A DNA stretch of 28,213 nt from UBA1783 sp964449115 (lineage in GTDB: Bacteria; Bacillota_I; Bacilli_A; Erysipelotrichales; Erysipelotrichaceae), in the NCBI GenBank assembly GCA_964449115.1, contig CAYUXW010000024.1, positions 1 through 28,213 of the forward strand. The letters run 5' to 3'. Each line of letters starts with the position of its first letter. Within the stretch, counting starts at the first letter, position 1. Below the pieces are notes generated by a model, which was given only the letters and a program-made list of their open reading frames with translations, searched no databases and was not told the DNA's origin. A program made the translations under genes and the position numbers. This document shows positions 24,434 through 28,213 of the stretch, piece by piece.

Positions 24434-27400
24434 TTTTTACCAATTGTTGCAGAAAGATCCGGCAGTATTAGCTCTTAATAAGAATATTGAAAAGATAAAC
24501 GGGTTAACAGAAACAGAAGAAACATTAGTTTTAGCTGCTAGCTTTCATCAACAACAGACAACCAAAATTGTCGTAAAAGGCAATATGTATTCAGCACAGC
24601 AACTTTATTATCGGCTATACCCCCTGCTAAAGGAAGATGTGCTGCTTTTTACTATGGAAGAATCACTAAGAGTTGAAGCGGTAGCCGCTTCCCCTAGCAT
24701 GTATGGCAATCAGATGGAAGTATTGACAACTTTATGTCTGGATGAAAAACCAAAAGTAATTATCACTCACCCAATGGCAATAATAAGGTATTTGCCAAAA
24801 AAAGAATCATTTGAAAAATTAATATTAAATCTATCTGTCAATCAAAAATATATTATGAATGACTTAAGAAACGATTTAATTAAAAGTGGATATAAACAAA
24901 CAGCCAGAATTGATCAGCCACTGACCTTCTCTTTAAGAGGAGGAGTAATTGATGTTTTTTCTATTCAGGATGAAAAACCATTGAGAATAGAATTTTTTGA
25001 TGATGAAATTGATTCGATTCGTTATTTTGATATCTCAACTCAAAGAACAATTAAACAGGTAAAAAATTGCAAAATTGTGCCAGCTTCACTTTTAATCTTT
25101 GATGAGGATTTTTCACTTTTTGAGCAAAAAGTAAAGAAACAACTAGAAAGAGACAAAAAGAAAGCTAGAAACTTTACAACTTTAAAAGACAATGTTGAAA
25201 GAGATCTCAACTATTTAAAAAACAATATCTTTGAGCATTACCTGTATCGTTATCAATGTTTTAAGGAAAAGACCGCTTCACTATTAGACTATGTAGAAAA
25301 AAAGCAATTGATCGTTTCCACTGACGATGACATCAGGGCTAACCTGGAGTTGATAATTGAAGAAAACCATGAATACATAAATGAGCTATACAGCAATGAT
25401 TTGGGATTAAACTACTACAGCGTTTTTGATGATTTTGATCGAGTTGTTGAAAGACACAATCCTTATCATATCAAAAGCAGTTTTTCCAGCATTGATTCTA
25501 TTAAGTCAAAAGTAAAAATGACTTATTTTCCGTTGCTTCCTTTAGATAAGGTGGTAGAAGAGATAGTTAGATTATCTAAAAGAAATAAACTAGTATTATC
25601 TATTAACAATACTCAAAAAGAATTATTGGAAAGTGCCTTTGAACAGGAAAAACTATATCTTGATGATTTTGTAGAGTTTACAGATGTGGAGCTTTTTGAA
25701 GGGTTCAATTATGAAGATATAATGGTTTTAACAGCCAAGGAGCTTTTTGGAGTTAAAGTTGTTAAAGGAAGATACGAAAGCAAGTTTAAAGAAGCCATAA
25801 TCTTAGAATCATATACCGATTTAAAAATAGGGGATTATGTTGTTCATAATCAGCATGGTATTGGAAAATATGAAGGTATTGTCACCAAAGAAATTCAAAA
25901 CAAGCTTCGTGACTATCTTCAAATCAGATATAAAGATGATGATTTATTACTAGTGCCACTGGAACAATTCAAGATGGTTAGAAAGTTTTTAGCAGCTGAA
26001 GGTGTGGGAGTAAGACTGAGCAAACTGGGCAGCAAGAGCTGGGAAAGAAGCAAGCAGAGAATCCAACAGGAGGTAAATGATATTGCTGAAAGGTTGGTCA
26101 ATCTTTACTCTGCCAGAGAAGAAAACATTGGTCATGCTTTCAGTAAGGATGACAAATACAGTCATAAGTTTGAAGCTAACTTCCCATATCAATTAACAGA
26201 AGATCAACAAAAGGCGATTGCTGAGATTAAATATGATATGGAACAGCCTAGACCGATGGATAGGCTTTTATGTGGTGATGTAGGTTTTGGAAAAACAGAA
26301 GTGGCAATGGTCGCTGCTTTTAAGGCGGTTAAGGATTTAAAACAGGTAGCTTACCTATGTCCAACAACAATTCTCTCTTTACAGCACTATAATACCTTTG
26401 TTGATAGATTTAGAGGTTTTCCAGTAAAGATTAAACTGCTAAATAGATATGTTGTTTCTTCTCAACAAAAACAGATTATCAAGGAATTGAAAGAAGGAAA
26501 AATAGATATTTTAATTGGTACTCATCGAATTATTAGTGATGATGTAAAATTTCATGATTTAGGTTTATTAATTATTGATGAGGAGCAAAGATTTGGAGTT
26601 CAAGCTAAAGAAAAAATCAAAGAATATAAAAAGAGCATTGATGTCCTTTCTTTAAGTGCAACCCCAATTCCTAGAACGCTTCAGATGTCGCTGGTTGGCG
26701 TAATGTCTCTATCTCAATTAGATACAGCACCACAGGATAGAATGCCAATTCAAACCTATGTGGTTGAAAAAAATGATTCACTGATAAGAGAAGTAATTTC
26801 CAGAGAGCTGGCAAGAAATGGACAAGTGTTCTATCTTTATAACAATGTCAGTAACATCTATAATGTTGCTAGAAAAATATCAGCCATGGTACCTGATGCG
26901 ACTGTAGCTGTTGGTCATGGTAAAATGAATCGAGAAGAAATTGAAGATGTGATGTATCGCTTTATAACTAAAGAGTTTAATATCCTTATTTGTACTACTA
27001 TCATTGAAACAGGAATTGATATACCAAACGTCAACACAATTATTATTGAAGATGCTAACAATTTTGGTTTGGCTCAGCTTTATCAGATTAGAGGAAGAGT
27101 CGGCCGAAGCAATAAAATTGCCTATGCCTATCTAATGTATAGAAGCAATAAGCAGTTATCGGAAACAGCAACTAAAAGACTTCAGGCTATTAAAGAGTTT
27201 ACAGAGTTAGGTTCAGGATACAAAATAGCCCTGCGAGATTTAACCATCAGGGGTGCTGGAGACCTGTTAGGGGAAAGACAGGCCGGTTTTATCAATACCA
27301 TAGGAATGAGTTTGTATTTGGAAATGTTAAATAAGGCAATCAATAAACAAAAAGGTATTGTTGAAGAAGAAATTGAAGAAGCAAGAAATAAGGTCAGTGA

Positions 27401-27821
27401 AATAGATGGTTATATTCCAAGTAAGTTTGTCAGGGAAGATTTAGAGAAGATCGAAATTTATCAGAAGCTGGCAATAATTAAAAGTGAAAAAGAACTTAAA
27501 GAGTATAAAAAAGAATTAACCGATTACTATGGCAAACTGCCAACAACAATTACTAATCTTTTTGAAAAGAAAAGACTGGAAATGATGCTAAATACTGACA
27601 GGATTGCTTCTTATGAGGAATATGAAAAGGAAAATAGAATTGTATTGACTAAGGAATATTCTTCCTCAATCGATGGAGTTAAATTCTTTGAGAAGATTTC
27701 AAAAATTTCTAATGAAATTAAATTAAAATACATAAAGAACGAGATTATCCTGATTGTTGAAAAGAAAAAGAACTACATGAACAGGATTGTCAAGGTATTG
27801 GAGGTAATTAATAATTTATGA
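24426..27821 (+). CDS. mfd: Transcription-repair coupling factor Mfd
   Basis: DNA translocase that removes stalled RNA polymerase and recruits UvrA. It has 1131 residues, slightly short but complete. The N-terminal ~350 residues are UvrB-like ('SLRGGVIDVFS'). The RNA-polymerase-interacting CarD-like domain starts near residue 465 with 'KIGDYVVHNQHGIGKYEGI'. The helicase motor has Walker A 'GDVGFGKTE' (617-625), the DEEQ box 'DEEQRFGV' (718-725), 'SATPIPRTLQMS', and the RecG/Mfd-specific 'TTIIETGIDIPNVNT', 'QIRGRVGRS' and TRG region 'IRGAGDLLGERQAG'. Translation is coupled to pth (8-nt overlap) and to rqcP (ATGA overlap). It has the only TGA stop in the window. Confidence 0.98.
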   Translation: MINFYQLLQKDPAVLALNKNIEKINGLTETEETLVLAASFHQQQTTKIVVKGNMYSAQQLYYRLYPLLKEDVLLFTMEESLRVEAVAASPSMYGNQMEVLTTLCLDEKPKVIITHPMAIIRYLPKKESFEKLILNLSVNQKYIMNDLRNDLIKSGYKQTARIDQPLTFSLRGGVIDVFSIQDEKPLRIEFFDDEIDSIRYFDISTQRTIKQVKNCKIVPASLLIFDEDFSLFEQKVKKQLERDKKKARNFTTLKDNVERDLNYLKNNIFEHYLYRYQCFKEKTASLLDYVEKKQLIVSTDDDIRANLELIIEENHEYINELYSNDLGLNYYSVFDDFDRVVERHNPYHIKSSFSSIDSIKSKVKMTYFPLLPLDKVVEEIVRLSKRNKLVLSINNTQKELLESAFEQEKLYLDDFVEFTDVELFEGFNYEDIMVLTAKELFGVKVVKGRYESKFKEAIILESYTDLKIGDYVVHNQHGIGKYEGIVTKEIQNKLRDYLQIRYKDDDLLLVPLEQFKMVRKFLAAEGVGVRLSKLGSKSWERSKQRIQQEVNDIAERLVNLYSAREENIGHAFSKDDKYSHKFEANFPYQLTEDQQKAIAEIKYDMEQPRPMDRLLCGDVGFGKTEVAMVAAFKAVKDLKQVAYLCPTTILSLQHYNTFVDRFRGFPVKIKLLNRYVVSSQQKQIIKELKEGKIDILIGTHRIISDDVKFHDLGLLIIDEEQRFGVQAKEKIKEYKKSIDVLSLSATPIPRTLQMSLVGVMSLSQLDTAPQDRMPIQTYVVEKNDSLIREVISRELARNGQVFYLYNNVSNIYNVARKISAMVPDATVAVGHGKMNREEIEDVMYRFITKEFNILICTTIIETGIDIPNVNTIIIEDANNFGLAQLYQIRGRVGRSNKIAYAYLMYRSNKQLSETATKRLQAIKEFTELGSGYKIALRDLTIRGAGDLLGERQAGFINTIGMSLYLEMLNKAINKQKGIVEEEIEEARNKVSEIDGYIPSKFVREDLEKIEIYQKLAIIKSEKELKEYKKELTDYYGKLPTTITNLFEKKRLEMMLNTDRIASYEEYEKENRIVLTKEYSSSIDGVKFFEKISKISNEIKLKYIKNEIILIVEKKKNYMNRIVKVLEVINNL

Positions 27822-28099
27822 GGTTAGATAAATATTTAAAGGTTTCAAGAATATTAAAAAGAAGAACAGTATCAAAAGAGTTGGCAGCTAACGAAAGAAT
27901 TACAGTTAATGGGAAAATTGCCAAACCTTCAAAAGAAGTTAAAATTGGTGATATTATTGAAATTACCTATGGTAGCCGAGTAATGAAAATAAAAGTACTG
28001 GATATTAAAGAAGTAGTAAGAAAAAACGATGCCAGCATTCTGTATGAGGTCTTAGAAGAGTATAGAATTGATCAGGAAGAAAAGATGGAAAGTTATTAG
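27818..28099 (+). CDS. rqcP: RNA-binding S4-domain protein RqcP (YabO/Hsp15-like)
   Basis: Small ribosome-quality-control factor that supports Ala/Thr-tail addition by RqcH on stalled 50S subunits. It has 93 residues. The S4 domain starts at the N-terminus with 'MRLDKYLKVSRILKRRTVSKELA' followed by 'ITVNGKIAKPSKEVKIGDII', the family hallmark. The ATGA overlap with mfd implies coupled translation. Its job fits next to pth (release of peptidyl-tRNA) and Mfd in a rescue-themed operon. It is followed by an intrinsic terminator. Confidence 0.93.
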   Translation: MRLDKYLKVSRILKRRTVSKELAANERITVNGKIAKPSKEVKIGDIIEITYGSRVMKIKVLDIKEVVRKNDASILYEVLEEYRIDQEEKMESY

Positions 28100-28129
28100 A
28101 AACTGTTTTACTAGACAGTTTCTTTTTTT
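28099..28129 (+). terminator. Intrinsic terminator of pth-mfd-rqcP
   Basis: GAAACTGT (28099-28106) pairs with ACAGTTTC (28115-28122) and is followed by a run of seven T. It starts at the last base of the rqcP stop codon. Confidence 0.88.
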
Positions 28130-28174
28130 GTATTATCAATTAAAAAAGATGATTTAAATTGGGTAATCGAAATC

Positions 28175-28211
28175 TTTTAGGGTCTAGACTTTTAGGGTCA
28201 GTTTTAGGGTC
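28175..28211 (+). repeat. Three copies of TTTTAGGGTC at the right edge
   Basis: Identical decamers lie at 28175-28184, 28190-28199 and 28202-28211 (offsets 15 and 12 bp), all in the same orientation, in non-coding DNA after the rqcP terminator. The array may continue beyond the window. Function unknown. Confidence 0.8.
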
Positions 28212-28213
28212 TT

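Overview
The window is AT-rich, densely coded and mostly on the + strand. It looks like the replication-origin-proximal chromosome of a low-GC Gram-positive bacterium (Bacillota). The order dnaN, yaaA, recF, gyrB, gyrA, serS, tadA, dnaX, recR is the classic Bacillota origin region, and three perfect parS sites support an origin location. A T-box in front of serS, strong AGGAGG-type ribosome sites and TGG as the Trp codon with TGA used as a stop (mfd) point to a standard-code firmicute, not a mycoplasma. The very small SRP RNA and strong bias against TGA stops suggest a lineage near the Erysipelotrichia/Mollicutes side of Bacilli; that placement is inference.

Layout. 1-876: 3' part of dnaN with its terminator. 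1025-6882: yaaA-recF-gyrB-gyrA operon from an extended -10 promoter. 6937-8515: serS with its own promoter, a serine T-box leader (specifier UCU) and a terminator. 8517-11286: two tandem paralogous membrane-anchored VanY-type peptidase genes, with a perfect parS site before, between and after them. 11307-14148: promoter, a ~78-nt SRP RNA, tadA, dnaX and recR (ybaB, usual between dnaX and recR, is absent). 14159-15073: an unrecognised 304-residue protein, ending in a bidirectional terminator shared with the convergent CYTH-domain gene (15083-15607, minus strand). 15630-23828: nadK, a degenerate PTS permease-like gene, mutS, mutL, miaA and tcdA, tightly packed. 23809-28129: pth, mfd and rqcP from a separate promoter, ending in a terminator. 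The last ~40 bases hold three copies of TTTTAGGGTC running off the window edge.

How the genes fit together. Most encode replication and topology (clamp, clamp loader, gyrase), repair (RecF, RecR, MutS, MutL, Mfd) and translation or tRNA maturation and rescue (SerRS, TadA, MiaA, TcdA, Pth, RqcP, SRP RNA). No transposon, prophage, CRISPR array, tRNA or rRNA gene was seen. The least ordinary parts are the parS/VanY duplication, the SRP RNA serving as the leader of tadA, the PTS-like protein lacking its phosphorylation cysteine, the unknown protein after recR, and the short repeats at the gyrA 3' end and at the right edge.
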